A DNA stretch of 64,000 nucleotides, from the NCBI GenBank assembly GCA_034509925.1, contig CM067535.1, forward strand, positions 5,447,701-5,511,700. The letters run 5' to 3'. The stretch is from Hirudinaria manillensis. Taxonomy: Eukaryota > Annelida > Clitellata > Hirudinida > Hirudinidae. Under the pieces are notes generated by a model. That model worked only from the letters and a program-made list of their open reading frames with translations. It was not told where the DNA came from and ran no database searches. This document shows positions 9,063 to 22,576 of the stretch, in pieces. Position 1 is the stretch's first letter. The number at the start of each line of letters is the position of its first letter. The translations under genes were made by a program, and so were the position numbers.

Positions 9063-9403
9063 GATAGCAGAATACGTAAAATCTCGAAACGCTCGAAAAC
9101 ACGGAGCACGTCGTGCTCGCTCTTATTTATGTAGCAAAGAGGAGCGCGAGTCAAAATGTCACGTGCCTCTCTCGACTCCGACCAATCGGCTTCGGAGGCG
9201 AGACGCACGTGATTAATCTCGACTCGGATCGCGCCCGTGCTACGCGAACCGAGTCAAATGATCACGTGTTGCGATCGCCGGCCTGCCGTTGGTCGGAATC
9301 GATCGTAGCACGTGAGATTTTGACTCGCTTCTCGGCGATATATATAAAGGCTCGTTCCGGGCCGTCGTATTTTCGTCGAGATAATTCTGACAATTAGCTG
9401 ACA
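9063..9403. promoter_or_regulatory. Divergent H2B/H2A promoter with symmetric E-boxes
   Basis: This 341-bp region lies between the two start codons. It holds four CACGTG E-boxes at 9160-9165, 9206-9211, 9263-9268 and 9309-9314, placed exactly symmetrically about 9237. Outer 20-nt arms at 9146-9165 and 9309-9328 are inverted copies with one mismatch. CCAA(T) within TCCGACCAA lies at 9182-9186 and, mirrored, at 9289-9292. TATATATAAA at 9339-9348 serves H2A; CATAAATAAG on the minus strand (9122-9131) probably serves H2B. Equivalent intervals are 14126-14466, 19178-19518, 24215-24555, 29258-29598, 34315-34655, 39380-39720, 44433-44773 and 49427-49767, all 341 bp. Confidence 0.85.
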
Positions 9404-9826
9404 ATGTCCGGCAGAGGAAAGGGAGGCAAAGTCAAGGGAAAGGCCAAGAGCAGGTCCAGCAGGGCCGGACTGCAGTTTCCGGTCGGTCGCATACACAGAC
9501 TCCTGCGCAAGGGAAACTACGCCGAGAGGGTCGGGGCCGGAGCTCCGGTCTACCTGGCCGCCGTCATGGAATACTTGGCCGCCGAGGTGCTCGAATTGGC
9601 CGGCAACGCGGCTCGCGACAACAAGAAGACTCGCATCATCCCGCGCCATCTCCAGCTGGCCATCAGGAACGACGAGGAGTTGAACAAGCTCCTGTCCGGC
9701 GTGACGATCGCCCAGGGAGGAGTCTTGCCGAACATCCAGGCCGTTCTGTTGCCCAAGAAGACGGCCAAAGTGGGCGGCGGCGGAGGTTCTAGCCAGACTC
9801 AGCAGGCCGGTAGCGGTGGAAAGTGA
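9404..9826 (+). CDS. H2A: Histone H2A (unit 1, 140 aa)
   Basis: This core histone dimerises with H2B and carries the nucleosome acidic patch ([14 protein letters not shown] and NDEELNKLL). The order is: tail [19 protein letters not shown], fold from [19 protein letters not shown], docking domain [15 protein letters not shown] with the ubiquitination lysine pair. It then has an unusually long C-terminus, [17 protein letters not shown], some 10-15 residues longer than common animal H2A. An SQ pair occurs in this tail but not at the very end and not as SQ(E/D)-hydrophobic, so I do not call it H2A.X. It is the only plus-strand gene of the quintet. Confidence 0.98.
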   Translation: MSGRGKGGKVKGKAKSRSSRAGLQFPVGRIHRLLRKGNYAERVGAGAPVYLAAVMEYLAAEVLELAGNAARDNKKTRIIPRHLQLAIRNDEELNKLLSGVTIAQGGVLPNIQAVLLPKKTAKVGGGGGSSQTQQAGSGGK

Positions 9827-9865
9827 AGAAGATAAAAAAAAAACAAACAAACAAACAAACAAAAA

Positions 9866-9881
9866 GGCTCTTTTCAGAGCC
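9866..9881 (+). terminator. H2A mRNA 3' stem-loop
   Basis: GGCTCTTTTCAGAGCC followed by ACGCACA. A purine-rich AACGAGAGACGAG (9892-9904) fits a histone downstream element for U7 snRNP. Distance from the stop varies with a CAAA repeat. Later copies start at 14925, 19976, 25014, 30056, 35122, 40183, 45227 and 50225. Confidence 0.95.
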
Positions 9882-9904
9882 ACGCACATCTAACGAGAGA
9901 CGAG

Positions 9905-10317
9905 TGTCGCTCAATTAGGAGCTTTTAATTATAATTATAATAATAATAATTGGTCGTGATGGATCAGGAGATGGATGGATGGATGTGATGTGATGTGATG
10001 TGATGTGATGTTATGTAATGGGACGGGATGGGAAGTGGCGGACCGGATCTGATCGAATTGCCGTTCACCGACGTAGACTAATGAAATAGCCGAAACGTGG
10101 ACGAAAAGAAACGTAATGCTCGATAAGGTTACGACATGGTTGTCTCTTTTTTGCTTGACGTCGCATTAAAGAAAGTAGTTCGCGACAATTGAATTTAATG
10201 CACAAAAAAACAACGACAACGCCTAAGTAGTAGTGGGTGGCAAAATTAAATAATTTCCAATAAGTTACAGAAAGAGCAACGGTTCGATGCGTTCCATGAC
10301 TATCGTTAGAAATGAGT
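9905..10317. other. H2A-H3 convergent spacer with GATGT microsatellite
   Basis: This spacer separates the convergent 3' ends of H2A and H3. It contains a TAA/TTA run (9927-9950) and a GGAT/GATGT microsatellite (about 9967-10018) that varies from three GATGT repeats in unit 3 to nine in units 2 and 6. The rest is AT-rich with no recognised element. Confidence 0.7.
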
Positions 10318-10333
10318 GGCTCTGAAAAGAGCC
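10318..10333 (-). terminator. H3 mRNA 3' stem-loop
   Basis: Standard GGCTCTTTTCAGAGCC on the minus strand, 54 nt past the H3 coding end, the longest such distance in the quintet. Later copies start at 15392, 20422, 25466, 30511, 35587, 40643, 45682 and 50675. Confidence 0.95.
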
Positions 10334-10386
10334 GTTTTTTTGTTTTGATTCTCGTCCCTAGAACGAGGCAAACGAAGAGACGGAGC

Positions 10387-10960
<574 letters not shown>

Positions 10961-11767
10961 TGAAATTCCTCAAAATCGACCTAGAAATGCTCGAAAATGG
11001 ACAATTAAGACTGGGAATTTGTACGAAATCGACGACCGGCACCTTCGTCCATCGGATCAAATAGTTTTTTTCTTAAAAGAAGAACGTTAAAAGTGAAAAC
11101 GGCGACCGTAAAAGGTTCGGTCGACATTCGTTCGAAACTCGGGAGACGGTCGACATCGAAAGCGATGTCGGACGTGGAGAGTCTTTCTGCGAGATTAACT
11201 TTCATTGCAAGTTTTGATCAAAAGAATTAAAATCCTTCTTGACGGCCGTCACCGTTAATGTTACGCTTTTTTTTTTCAATTTCTGTCGTTCATTCTTGGA
11301 TTCGTACCATCCGTCCATTCGTACGTTTCACGAGTGCTCGATAACGGACGTTTTGGACAATAAAATTGTGCGAAATCGACCTTTTGCCAGCCTGTTTTTT
11401 TTTTTTAATCGCTCTCAAAAAGAAAAAAAATAGATCGTTAAAAGTGAAAATGTTGACGCGACGAAGACGTTCGATCGACTTCCAATCGTAGTTGAAAATG
11501 ACGTCGGTTTATTTGAAACCAAATTCTTTTCTTTTTTTAACATTATTAGAAAGCTTTTGTTTGTAACAAAAAATTCTTCTCAACGACGGCAACAGCGCAT
11601 CGTTATTTCGATTACAGCGTCAGTCTCAATTTCTTGACCCTTTCGAGGTCGTCGTTGCTCATAATTTGCGGAATAGCGAACGAATTTTGATGCCATCTTT
11701 AATTTAGTTTTTTTTTTACTTTTTCTAGTTTTCGATCGCGAGGCCACTTGCCGTCGTTCGACTGGTT
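10961..11767. other. H3-H1 spacer, about 0.8 kb, with an old internal duplication
   Basis: No gene is seen. Two parts about 350 bp apart share blocks in the same order: GT(A/G)CGAAATCGAC at 11021 and 11368, GTTAAAAGTGAAAA at 11086 and 11437, and GGTTCGGTCGAC / CGTTCGATCGAC next to them. They look like a decayed duplication. The spacer length is almost fixed (total 1015-1020 bp between genes). Confidence 0.6.
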
Positions 11768-11815
11768 GGCTCTGAAAAGAGCCGTTTGATGTGGTGTTAT
11801 CGGTTTCAAATCCGC

Positions 11816-12469
11816 TCAAACTCTCTTGGCCATTCTCTTGACTGGGGACTTTTTCTTGTTCTTCTCGACCGGCGCGATCTTTTCCTTTCTCTGTCTTTTG
11901 GGCGCAGCCGCCGCCGCCGCCGGTTTCTTGCCGTCGGCTGATTTCCTCGGCCTGCCGGCGCTCGGCTTCTTCTTCTTCTGCTCGACTTCAGGTACGGCCT
12001 TCTTTTCCTTGATTGCGGCAAGAGCGGGCTTCTTCGTCGCCTTCTTCTTCTCCTTCAGAGGGACGGCGGCCTGTTTTTCAGTCTTGCTCTTGGTCTTTTT
12101 GGCCGCGGCAGGCTTCTTCGGAACGGCTTCTTCCTTCGTCGTTTTCTGCTGCTGCTTCTTCTTGTCTGCCGAGGAGGCGGCTCCGAGCCTAAAACTTCCG
12201 CTCGCTCCGCTGCCGCTCGACTGCTTCAGAGTCTCGGCCTTGACTCCGTTGCGCAGGGCAGCCTTCAGCCTGGTGTTGACGGCGTGCTCGTCGGCTCCGA
12301 CTTTGAAGTTGGCCAAGACGTACTTGAGTATCGCCTGCCTCGACGAGCCTCCGCGCTCCTTCAGGGCCACCAGGGCCTGCCTGATCATCTCGGCGTAGGA
12401 CGGATGATCTTGTACGACGGCCTTTTTCTTGGCCTTTCCTACTTCTCCTTTGGCTACGGACGCTGACAT
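11816..12469 (-). CDS. H1: Histone H1 (unit 2, 217 aa)
   Basis: Differs from unit 1 only by one Lys fewer in the EQKKKK tract (Q3 K4 A6). Hairpin at 11768-11783. Confidence 0.97.
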   Translation of the reverse strand: MSASVAKGEVGKAKKKAVVQDHPSYAEMIRQALVALKERGGSSRQAILKYVLANFKVGADEHAVNTRLKAALRNGVKAETLKQSSGSGASGSFRLGAASSADKKKQQQKTTKEEAVPKKPAAAKKTKSKTEKQAAVPLKEKKKATKKPALAAIKEKKAVPEVEQKKKKPSAGRPRKSADGKKPAAAAAAPKRQRKEKIAPVEKNKKKSPVKRMAKRV

Positions 12470-12817
12470 ATTTCTCTCCTATTATTAAGCCTCTATTTTG
12501 TTTTAACAAAAACGAGCTGCGCGAACGACACTCCGGTATAATTATAAAGTCTCCGATAGCCGACGCGTACGCGTATTTAAGGCCGGTCGCGAGGCGCGCG
12601 GACGTGATTGAAGGAGGCGTCGAAACGACTCAGAGCGGACGGACGAACTTTCGCGGAAAATAGTGGAAAAAAAAAAACAAAACAAAACAAACACGACAAG
12701 CTGGAAGCGGTCTCGCAAAAAAAATTGAGCGCAACTCGACGTTCGTCGGAAATGGGTGGTCCTGAAAAGGACCGTTTTTTTTCGTTTTCTCGTCGAATTG
12801 GTTCGATCGAAATCAAT

Positions 12818-13144
<327 letters not shown>

Positions 13145-13753
13145 TCAGTTGACTGGCGATGATGGTCGTACGCAGCGAAGGCGGATTGCCTATAACGTCG
13201 AAGATCGGCGGGCGCCGACCTTTCAGAAAGCTCCTTCGCCGAGCGCCTACCTTTGAGAAACGTTCCTTTCGCGACCCGTTTGTCCGAGCCGAGAGTCGTG
13301 AAATTAGTGGCTGTTGTTGTTCTTGTTATTTTCAAAAACGTCATCGTCTTGTTTGTTTGTTTCCTTTTTGTTTGTTTTGTTTTGTTTATCATATCGAAAA
13401 GAAACCTTAAAAACAATTTTCAAGAAGAAACATCGTCGTAGCCGTTGCAATCATTATCATTACGCTATGCACGTTACGTCATTAATATTACGATCGGTGT
13501 AACGTCAAAGCGACGCCGCATCGATCGTTACCGTCGACGGCGAAAACGACGTCCTCGTCGAAGCCGCCGATCATCATGACGGTTTTTTTTGTTTTGTTTT
13601 TTTTTTCATTCTCCCATCCACCCTTAGTCTAACAAAAAGACGAAACGCAAACGGCAAAAGACAACCGGACGGTTAGCGCGTTCTCACGACTTCGTTTCGA
13701 TTTGGTGTGGCTCTGAAAAGAGCCTTTTTGTTTTCGCTTTCCTAACGCTCGCT

Positions 13754-14125
13754 TCACTTGGAACTGGTGTACTTGGTCACGGCCTTCGTACCCTCGCTCA
13801 CGGCGTGCTTGGCCAGCTCGCCGGGCAGCAGGAGGCGAACGGCAGTCTGTATTTCTCTGCTCGTTATCGTCGACCTCTTGTTGTAGTGAGCCAGGCGCGA
13901 AGCCTCGGAGGCGATTCTCTCGAAGATGTCGTTGACGAACGAGTTCATGATCGACATGGCCTTTCCGCTGATGCCCGTGTCGGGGTGGACCTGCTTGAGG
14001 ACCTTGTAGATGTAGACGAAGTAGCTCTCCTTTCGCCTCTTCTTGTGCTTCTTGTCGCCGGTCCTGGCGGCCTTGGCCTTGCTGGCAGCCTTCTTGGCAC
14101 CTTTGCTGGCAGGTTTCGGAGGCAT
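13754..14125 (-). CDS. H2B: Histone H2B (unit 2)
   Basis: Protein identical to unit 1, and the leader keeps the unit 1 variant AATACG. Hairpin at 13709-13724. Confidence 0.98.
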   Translation of the reverse strand: MPPKPASKGAKKAASKAKAARTGDKKHKKRRKESYFVYIYKVLKQVHPDTGISGKAMSIMNSFVNDIFERIASEASRLAHYNKRSTITSREIQTAVRLLLPGELAKHAVSEGTKAVTKYTSSK

Positions 14126-14466
14126 GATAGCAGAATACGTAAAATCTCGAAACGCTCGAAAACACGGAGCACGTCGTGCTCGCTCTTATTTATGTAGCAA
14201 AGAGGAGCGCGAGTCAAAATGTCACGTGCCTCTCTCGACTCCGACCAATCGGCTTCGGAGGCGAGACGCACGTGATTAATCTCGACTCGGATCGCGCCCG
14301 TGCTACGCGAACCGAGTCAAATGATCACGTGTTGCGATCGCCGGCCTGCCGTTGGTCGGAATCGATCGTAGCACGTGAGATTTTGACTCGCTTCTCGGCG
14401 ATATATATAAAGGCTCGTTCCGGGCCGTCGTATTTTCGTCGAGATAATTCTGACAATTAGCTGACA

Positions 14467-14889
14467 ATGTCCGGCAGAGGAAAGGGAGGCAAAGTCAAGG
14501 GAAAGGCCAAGAGCAGGTCCAGCAGGGCCGGACTGCAGTTTCCGGTCGGTCGCATACACAGACTCCTGCGCAAGGGAAACTACGCCGAGAGGGTCGGGGC
14601 CGGAGCTCCGGTCTACCTGGCCGCCGTCATGGAATACTTGGCCGCCGAGGTGCTCGAATTGGCCGGCAACGCGGCTCGCGACAACAAGAAGACTCGCATC
14701 ATCCCGCGCCATCTCCAGCTGGCCATCAGGAACGACGAGGAGTTGAACAAGCTCCTGTCCGGCGTGACGATCGCCCAGGGAGGAGTCTTGCCGAACATCC
14801 AGGCCGTTCTGTTGCCCAAGAAGACGGCCAAAGTGGGCGGCGGCGGAGGTTCTAGCCAGACTCAGCAGGCCGGTAGCGGTGGAAAGTGA
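14467..14889 (+). CDS. H2A: Histone H2A (unit 2)
   Basis: Protein identical to unit 1, long Gly/Gln tail included. Hairpin at 14925-14940, reached after a shorter CAAA run than in unit 1. Confidence 0.98.
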   Translation: MSGRGKGGKVKGKAKSRSSRAGLQFPVGRIHRLLRKGNYAERVGAGAPVYLAAVMEYLAAEVLELAGNAARDNKKTRIIPRHLQLAIRNDEELNKLLSGVTIAQGGVLPNIQAVLLPKKTAKVGGGGGSSQTQQAGSGGK

Positions 14890-15460
14890 AGAAGATAAAA
14901 AAAAAACAAACAAACAAACAAAAAGGCTCTTTTCAGAGCCACGCACATCTAACGAGAGACGAGTGTCGCTCAATTAGGAGCTTTTAATTATAATTATAAT
15001 AATAATAATTGGTCGTGATGGATCAGGAGATGGATGGATGGATGTGATGTGATGTGATGTGATGTGATGTGATGTGATGTGATGTTATGTAATGGGACGG
15101 GATGGGAAGTGGCGGACCGGATCTGATCGAATTGCCGTTCACCGACGTAGACTAATGAAATAGCCGAAACGTGGACGAAAAGAAACGTAATGCTCGATAA
15201 GGTTACGACATGGTTGTCTCTTTTTTGCTTGACGTCGCATTAAAGAAAGTAGTTCGCGACAATTGAATTTAATGCACAAAAAAACAACGACAACGCCTAA
15301 GTAGTAGTGGGTGGCAAAATTAAATAATTTCCAATAAGTTACAGAAAGAGCAACGGTTCGATGCGTTCCATGACTATCGTTAGAAATGAGTGGCTCTGAA
15401 AAGAGCCGTTTTTTTGTTTTGATTCTCGTCCCTAGAACGAGGCAAACGAAGAGACGGAGC

Positions 15461-16027
<567 letters not shown>

Positions 16028-16889
16028 CTAAAATTGAAATTCCTCAAAATCGACCTAGAAATGCTCGAAAATGGACAATTAAGACTGGGAATTTGTACGA
16101 AATCGACGACCGGCACCTTCGTCCATCGGATCAAATAGTTTTTTTCTTAAAAGAAGAACGTTAAAAGTGAAAACGGCGACCGTAAAAGGTTCGTTCGACA
16201 TTCGTTCGAAACTCGGGAGACGGTCGACATCGAAAGCGATGTCGGACGTGGAGAGTCTTTCTGCGAGATTAACTTTCATTGCAAGTTTTGATTAAAAGAA
16301 TTAAAATCCTTCTTGACGGCCGTCACCGTTAATGTTACGCTTTTTTTTTTCAATTTCTGTCGTTCATTCTTGGATTCGTACCATCCGTCCATTCGTACGT
16401 TTCACGAGTGCTCGATAACGGACGTTTTGGACAATAAAATTGTGCGAAATCGACCTTTTGCCAGCCTGTTTTTTTTTTTAATCGCTCTCAAAAAGAAAAA
16501 AAAATAGATCGTTAAAAGTGAAAATGTTGACGCGACGAAGACGTTCGATCGACTTCCAATCGTAGTTGAAAATGACGTCGGTTTATTTGAAACCAAATTC
16601 TTTTTTTTTTTAACATTATTAGAAAGCTTTTGTTTGTAACAAAAAAATTCTTCTCAACGACGGCAACAGCGCATCGTTATTTCGATTACAGCGTCGGTCT
16701 CAATTTCTTGACCCTTTCGAGGTCGTCGTTGCTCATAATTTGCGGAATAGCGAACGAATTTTGATGCCATCTTTAATTTAGTTTTTTTTTTACTTTTTCT
16801 AGTTTTCGATCGCGAGGCCACTTGCCGTCGTTCGACTGGTTGGCTCTGAAAAGAGCCGTTTGATGTGGTGTTATCGGTTTCAAATCCGC

Positions 16890-17552
16890 TCAAACTCTCT
16901 TGGCCATTCTCTTGACTGGGGACTTTTTCTTGTTCTTCTCGACCGGCGCGATCTTTTCCTTTCTCTGTCTTTTGGGCGCAGCCGCCGCCGCCGCCGGTTT
17001 CTTGCCGTCGGCTGATTTCCTCGGCCTGCCGGCGCTCGGCTTCTTCTTCTTCTTCTGCTCGACTTCAGGTACGGCCTTCTTTTCCTTGATTGCGGCAAGA
17101 GCGGGCTTCTTCGTCGCCTTCTTCTTCTCCTTCAGAGGGACGGCGGCCTGTTTTTCAGTCTTGCTCTTGGTCTTTTTGGCCGCGGCAGGCTTCTTCGGAA
17201 CGGCTTCTTCCTTCGTCGTTTTCTGCTGCTGCTGCTGCTTCTTCTTGTCTGCCGAGGAGGCGGCTCCGAGCCTAAAACTTCCGCTCGCTCCGCTGCCGCT
17301 CGACTGCTTCAGAGTCTCGGCCTTGACTCCGTTGCGCAGGGCAGCCTTCAGCCTGGTGTTGACGGCGTGCTCGTCGGCTCCGACTTTGAAGTTGGCCAAG
17401 ACGTACTTGAGTATCGCCTGCCTCGACGAGCCTCCGCGCTCCTTCAGGGCCACCAGGGCCTGCCTGATCATCTCGGCGTAGGACGGATGATCTTGTACGA
17501 CGGCCTTTTTCTTGGCCTTTCCTACTTCTCCTTTGGCTACGGACGCTGACAT
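16890..17552 (-). CDS. H1: Histone H1 (unit 3, 220 aa)
   Basis: Tracts Q5 K5 A6; two Gln more than unit 1. From this unit on, the leader lacks three bases (CCTATTAAG). Hairpin at 16842-16857. Confidence 0.97.
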   Translation of the reverse strand: MSASVAKGEVGKAKKKAVVQDHPSYAEMIRQALVALKERGGSSRQAILKYVLANFKVGADEHAVNTRLKAALRNGVKAETLKQSSGSGASGSFRLGAASSADKKKQQQQQKTTKEEAVPKKPAAAKKTKSKTEKQAAVPLKEKKKATKKPALAAIKEKKAVPEVEQKKKKKPSAGRPRKSADGKKPAAAAAAPKRQRKEKIAPVEKNKKKSPVKRMAKRV

Positions 17553-17895
17553 ATTTCTCTCCTATTAAGCCTCTATTTTGTTTTAACAAAAACGAGCTGC
17601 GCGAACGACACTCCGGTATAATTATAAAGTCTCCGATAGCCGACGCGTACGCGTATTTAAGGCCGGTCGCGAGGCGCGCGGACGTGATTGAAGGAGGCGT
17701 CGAAACGACTCAGAGCGGACGGACGAACTTTCGCGGAAAATAGTGGAAAAAAAAAACAAAACAAGCAAACACGGCAAGCTGGAAGCGGTCTCGCAAAAAA
17801 AATTGAGCGCAACTCGACGTTCGTCGGAAATGGGTGGTCCTGAAAAGGACCGTTTTTTTTCGTTTTCTCGTCGAATTGGTTCGATCGAAATCAAT

Positions 17896-18222
<327 letters not shown>

Positions 18223-18805
18223 TCAGTTGACTGGCGATGATGGTCGTACGCAGCGAAGGCGGATTGCCTATAACGTCGAAGATCGGCGGGCGCCGACCTT
18301 TCAGAAAGCTCCTTCGCCGAGCGCCTACCTTTGAGAAACGTTCCTTTCGCGACCCGTTTGTCCGAGCCGAGAGTCGTGAAATTAGTGGCTGTTGTTGTTC
18401 TTGTTATTTTCAAAAACGTCATCGTCTTGTTTGTTTCCTTTTTGTTTTGTTTATCATATCGAAAAGAAACCTTAAAAACAATTTTCAAGAAGAAACATCG
18501 TCGTAGCCGTTGCAATCATTATCATTACGCTATGCACGTTACGTCATTAATATTACGATCGGTGTAACGTCAAAGCGACGCCGCATCGATCGTTACCGTC
18601 GACGGCGAAAACGACGTCCTCGTCGAAGCCGCCGATCATCATGACGGTTTTTCTTTTTCATTCTCCCATCCACCCTTAGTCTAACAAAAAGACGAAACGC
18701 AAACGGCAAAAGACAACCGGACGGTTAGCGCGTTCTCACGACTTCGTTTCGATTTGGTGTGGCTCTGAAAAGAGCCTTTTTGTTTTCGCTTTCCTAACGC
18801 TCGCT

Positions 18806-19177
18806 TCACTTGGAACTGGTGTACTTGGTCACGGCCTTCGTACCCTCGCTCACGGCGTGCTTGGCCAGCTCGCCGGGCAGCAGGAGGCGAACGGCAGTCT
18901 GTATTTCTCTGCTCGTTATCGTCGACCTCTTGTTGTAGTGAGCCAGGCGCGAAGCCTCGGAGGCGATTCTCTCGAAGATGTCGTTGACGAACGAGTTCAT
19001 GATCGACATGGCCTTTCCGCTGATGCCCGTGTCGGGGTGGACCTGCTTGAGGACCTTGTAGATGTAGACGAAGTAGCTCTCCTTTCGCCTCTTCTTGTGC
19101 TTCTTGTCGCCGGTCCTGGCGGCCTTGGCCTTGCTGGCAGCCTTCTTGGCACCTTTGCTGGCAGGTTTCGGAGGCAT
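18806..19177 (-). CDS. H2B: Histone H2B (unit 3)
   Basis: Protein identical to unit 1; first unit with the ACACG leader. Hairpin at 18761-18776. Confidence 0.98.
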   Translation of the reverse strand: MPPKPASKGAKKAASKAKAARTGDKKHKKRRKESYFVYIYKVLKQVHPDTGISGKAMSIMNSFVNDIFERIASEASRLAHYNKRSTITSREIQTAVRLLLPGELAKHAVSEGTKAVTKYTSSK

Positions 19178-19518
19178 GATAGCAGAACACGTAAAATCTC
19201 GAAACGCTCGAAAACACGGAGCACGTCGTGCTCGCTCTTATTTATGTAGCAAAGAGGAGCGCGAGTCAAAATGTCACGTGCCTCTCTCGACTCCGACCAA
19301 TCGGCTTCGGAGGCGAGACGCACGTGATTAATCTCGACTCGGATCGCGCCCGTGCTACGCGAACCGAGTCAAATGATCACGTGTTGCGATCGCCGGCCTA
19401 CCGTTGGTCGGAATCGATCGTAGCACGTGAGATTTTGACTCGCTTCTCGGCGATATATATAAAGGCTCGTTCCGGGCCGTCGTATTTTCGTCGAGATAAT
19501 TCTGACAATTAGCTGACA

Positions 19519-19941
19519 ATGTCCGGCAGAGGAAAGGGAGGCAAAGTCAAGGGAAAGGCCAAGAGCAGGTCCAGCAGGGCCGGACTGCAGTTTCCGGTCG
19601 GTCGCATACACAGACTCCTGCGCAAGGGAAACTACGCCGAGAGGGTCGGGGCCGGAGCTCCGGTCTACCTGGCCGCCGTCATGGAATACTTGGCCGCCGA
19701 GGTGCTCGAATTGGCCGGCAACGCGGCTCGCGACAACAAGAAGACTCGCATCATCCCGCGCCATCTCCAGCTGGCCATCAGGAACGACGAGGAGTTGAAC
19801 AAGCTCCTGTCCGGCGTGACGATCGCCCAGGGAGGAGTCTTGCCGAACATCCAGGCCGTTCTGTTGCCCAAGAAGACGGCCAAAGTGGGCGGCGGCGGAG
19901 GTTCTAGCCAGACTCAGCAGGCCGGTAGCGGTGGAAAGTGA
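19519..19941 (+). CDS. H2A: Histone H2A (unit 3)
   Basis: Protein identical to unit 1; the promoter has GGCCTACCG as in units 4-9. Hairpin at 19976-19991. Confidence 0.98.
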   Translation: MSGRGKGGKVKGKAKSRSSRAGLQFPVGRIHRLLRKGNYAERVGAGAPVYLAAVMEYLAAEVLELAGNAARDNKKTRIIPRHLQLAIRNDEELNKLLSGVTIAQGGVLPNIQAVLLPKKTAKVGGGGGSSQTQQAGSGGK

Positions 19942-20490
19942 AGAAGATAAAAAAAAACAAACAAACAAACAAAAAGGCTCTTTTCAGAGCCACGCACATC
20001 TAACGAGAGACGAGTGTCGCTCAATTAGGAGCTTTTAATAATAATAATAATAATGATAATTGGTCGTGATGGATCAGGAGATGGATGGATGTGATGTGAT
20101 GTAATGGGACGGGATGGGATGGGAAGTGGCGGACCGGATTTGATCGAATTGTCGTTCACCGACGACGTGGACTAATGAAATAGCCGAAACGTGGACGAAA
20201 AGAAACGTAATGCTCGATAAGGTTACGGCATGGTTGTCTCTTTGTTGCTTGACGTCGCATTAGCATTAAAGAAAGTACATCGCGACAATTGAATTTAATG
20301 CAAAAAAAAAAAAACAACGACAACGCCTAAGTAGTAGTGGGTGGCAAAATTAAATAATTTCCAATAAGCTACAGAAAGAGCAACGGTTCGATGCGTTCCA
20401 TGACTATCGTTAGAAATGAGTGGCTCTGAAAAGAGCCGTTTTTTTGTTTTGATTCTCGTCCCTAGAACGAGGCAAACGAAGAGACGGAGC

Positions 20491-21057
<567 letters not shown>

Positions 21058-21916
21058 CTAAAATTGAAATTCCTCAAAATCGACCTAGAAATGCTCGAAA
21101 ATGGACAATTAAGACTGGGAATTTGTACGAAATCGACGACCGGCACCTTCGTCCATCGGATCAAATAGTTTTTTTCTTAAAAGAAGAACGTTAAAAGTGA
21201 AAACGGCGACCGTAAAAGGTTCGTTCGACATTCGTTCGAAACTCGGGAGACGGTCGACATCGAAAGCGATGTCGGACGTGGAGAGTCTTTCTGCGAGATT
21301 AACTTTCATTGCAAGTTTTGATTAAAAGAATTAAAATCCTTCTTGACGGCCGTCACCGTTAATGTTACGCTTTTTTTTTTCAATTTCTGTCGTTCATTCT
21401 TGGATTCGTACCATCCGTCCATTCGTACGTTTCACGAGTGCTCGATAACGGACGTTTTGGACAATAAAATTGTGCGAAATCGACCTTTTGCCAGCCTGTT
21501 TTTTTTTAATCGCTCTCAAAAAGAAAAAAAATAGATCGTTAAAAGTGAAAATGTTGACGCGACGAAGACGTTCGATCGACTTCCAATCGTAGTTGAAAAT
21601 GACGTCGGTTTATTTGAAACCAAATTCTTTTTTTTTTTAACATTATTAGAAAGCTTTTGTTTGTAACAAAAAAATTCTTCTCAACGACGACAACAGCGCA
21701 TCGTTATTTCGATTACAGCGTCAGTCTCAATTTCTTGACCCTTTCGAGGTCGTCGTTGCTCATAATTTGCGGAATAGCGAACGAATTTTGATGCCATCTT
21801 TAATTTAGTTTTTTTTTTACTTTTTCTAGTTTTCGATCGCGAGGCCACTTGCCGTCGTTCGACTGGTTGGCTCTGAAAAGAGCCGTTTGATGTGGTGTTA
21901 TCGGTTTCAAATCCGC

Positions 21917-22576
21917 TCAAACTCTCTTGGCCATTCTCTTGACTGGGGACTTTTTCTTGTTCTTCTCGACCGGCGCGATCTTTTCCTTTCTCTGTCTTTT
22001 GGGCGCAGCCGCCGCCGCCGCCGGTTTCTTGCCGTCGGCTGATTTCCTCGGCCTGCCGGCGCTCGGCTTCTTCTTCTTCTTCTGCTCGACTTCAGGTACG
22101 GCCTTCTTTTCCTTGATTGCGGCAAGAGCGGGCTTCTTCGTCGCCTTCTTCTTCTCCTTCAGAGGGACGGCGGCCTGTTTTTCAGTCTTGCTCTTGGTCT
22201 TTTTGGCCGCGGCAGGCTTCTTCGGAACGGCTTCCTCCTTCGTCGTTTTCTGCTGCTGCTGCTTCTTCTTGTCTGCCGAGGAGGCGGCTCCGAGCCTAAA
22301 ACTTCCGCTCGCTCCGCTGCCGCTCGACTGCTTCAGAGTCTCGGCCTTGACTCCGTTGCGCAGGGCAGCCTTCAGCCTGGTGTTGACGGCGTGCTCGTCG
22401 GCTCCGACTTTGAAGTTGGCCAAGACGTACTTGAGTATCGCCTGCCTCGACGAGCCTCCGCGCTCCTTCAGGGCCACCAGGGCCTGCCTGATCATCTCGG
22501 CGTAGGACGGATGATCTTGTACGACGGCCTTTTTCTTGGCCTTTCCTACTTCTCCTTTGGCTACGGACGCTGACAT
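21917..22576 (-). CDS. H1: Histone H1 (unit 4, 219 aa)
   Basis: Tracts Q4 K5 A6; synonymous GAG for GAA in the TKEEA segment. Hairpin at 21869-21884. Confidence 0.97.
   Translation of the reverse strand: MSASVAKGEVGKAKKKAVVQDHPSYAEMIRQALVALKERGGSSRQAILKYVLANFKVGADEHAVNTRLKAALRNGVKAETLKQSSGSGASGSFRLGAASSADKKKQQQQKTTKEEAVPKKPAAAKKTKSKTEKQAAVPLKEKKKATKKPALAAIKEKKAVPEVEQKKKKKPSAGRPRKSADGKKPAAAAAAPKRQRKEKIAPVEKNKKKSPVKRMAKRV

Noticed and set aside
9404..9826. H2A.X identity
   Set aside because: The SQ pair is internal and not followed by E/D plus a hydrophobic C-terminal residue.
10270..10300. tRNA-like B box (GGTTCGATGC) near H3
   Set aside because: There is no A box at the right distance and no cloverleaf; it is spacer sequence.
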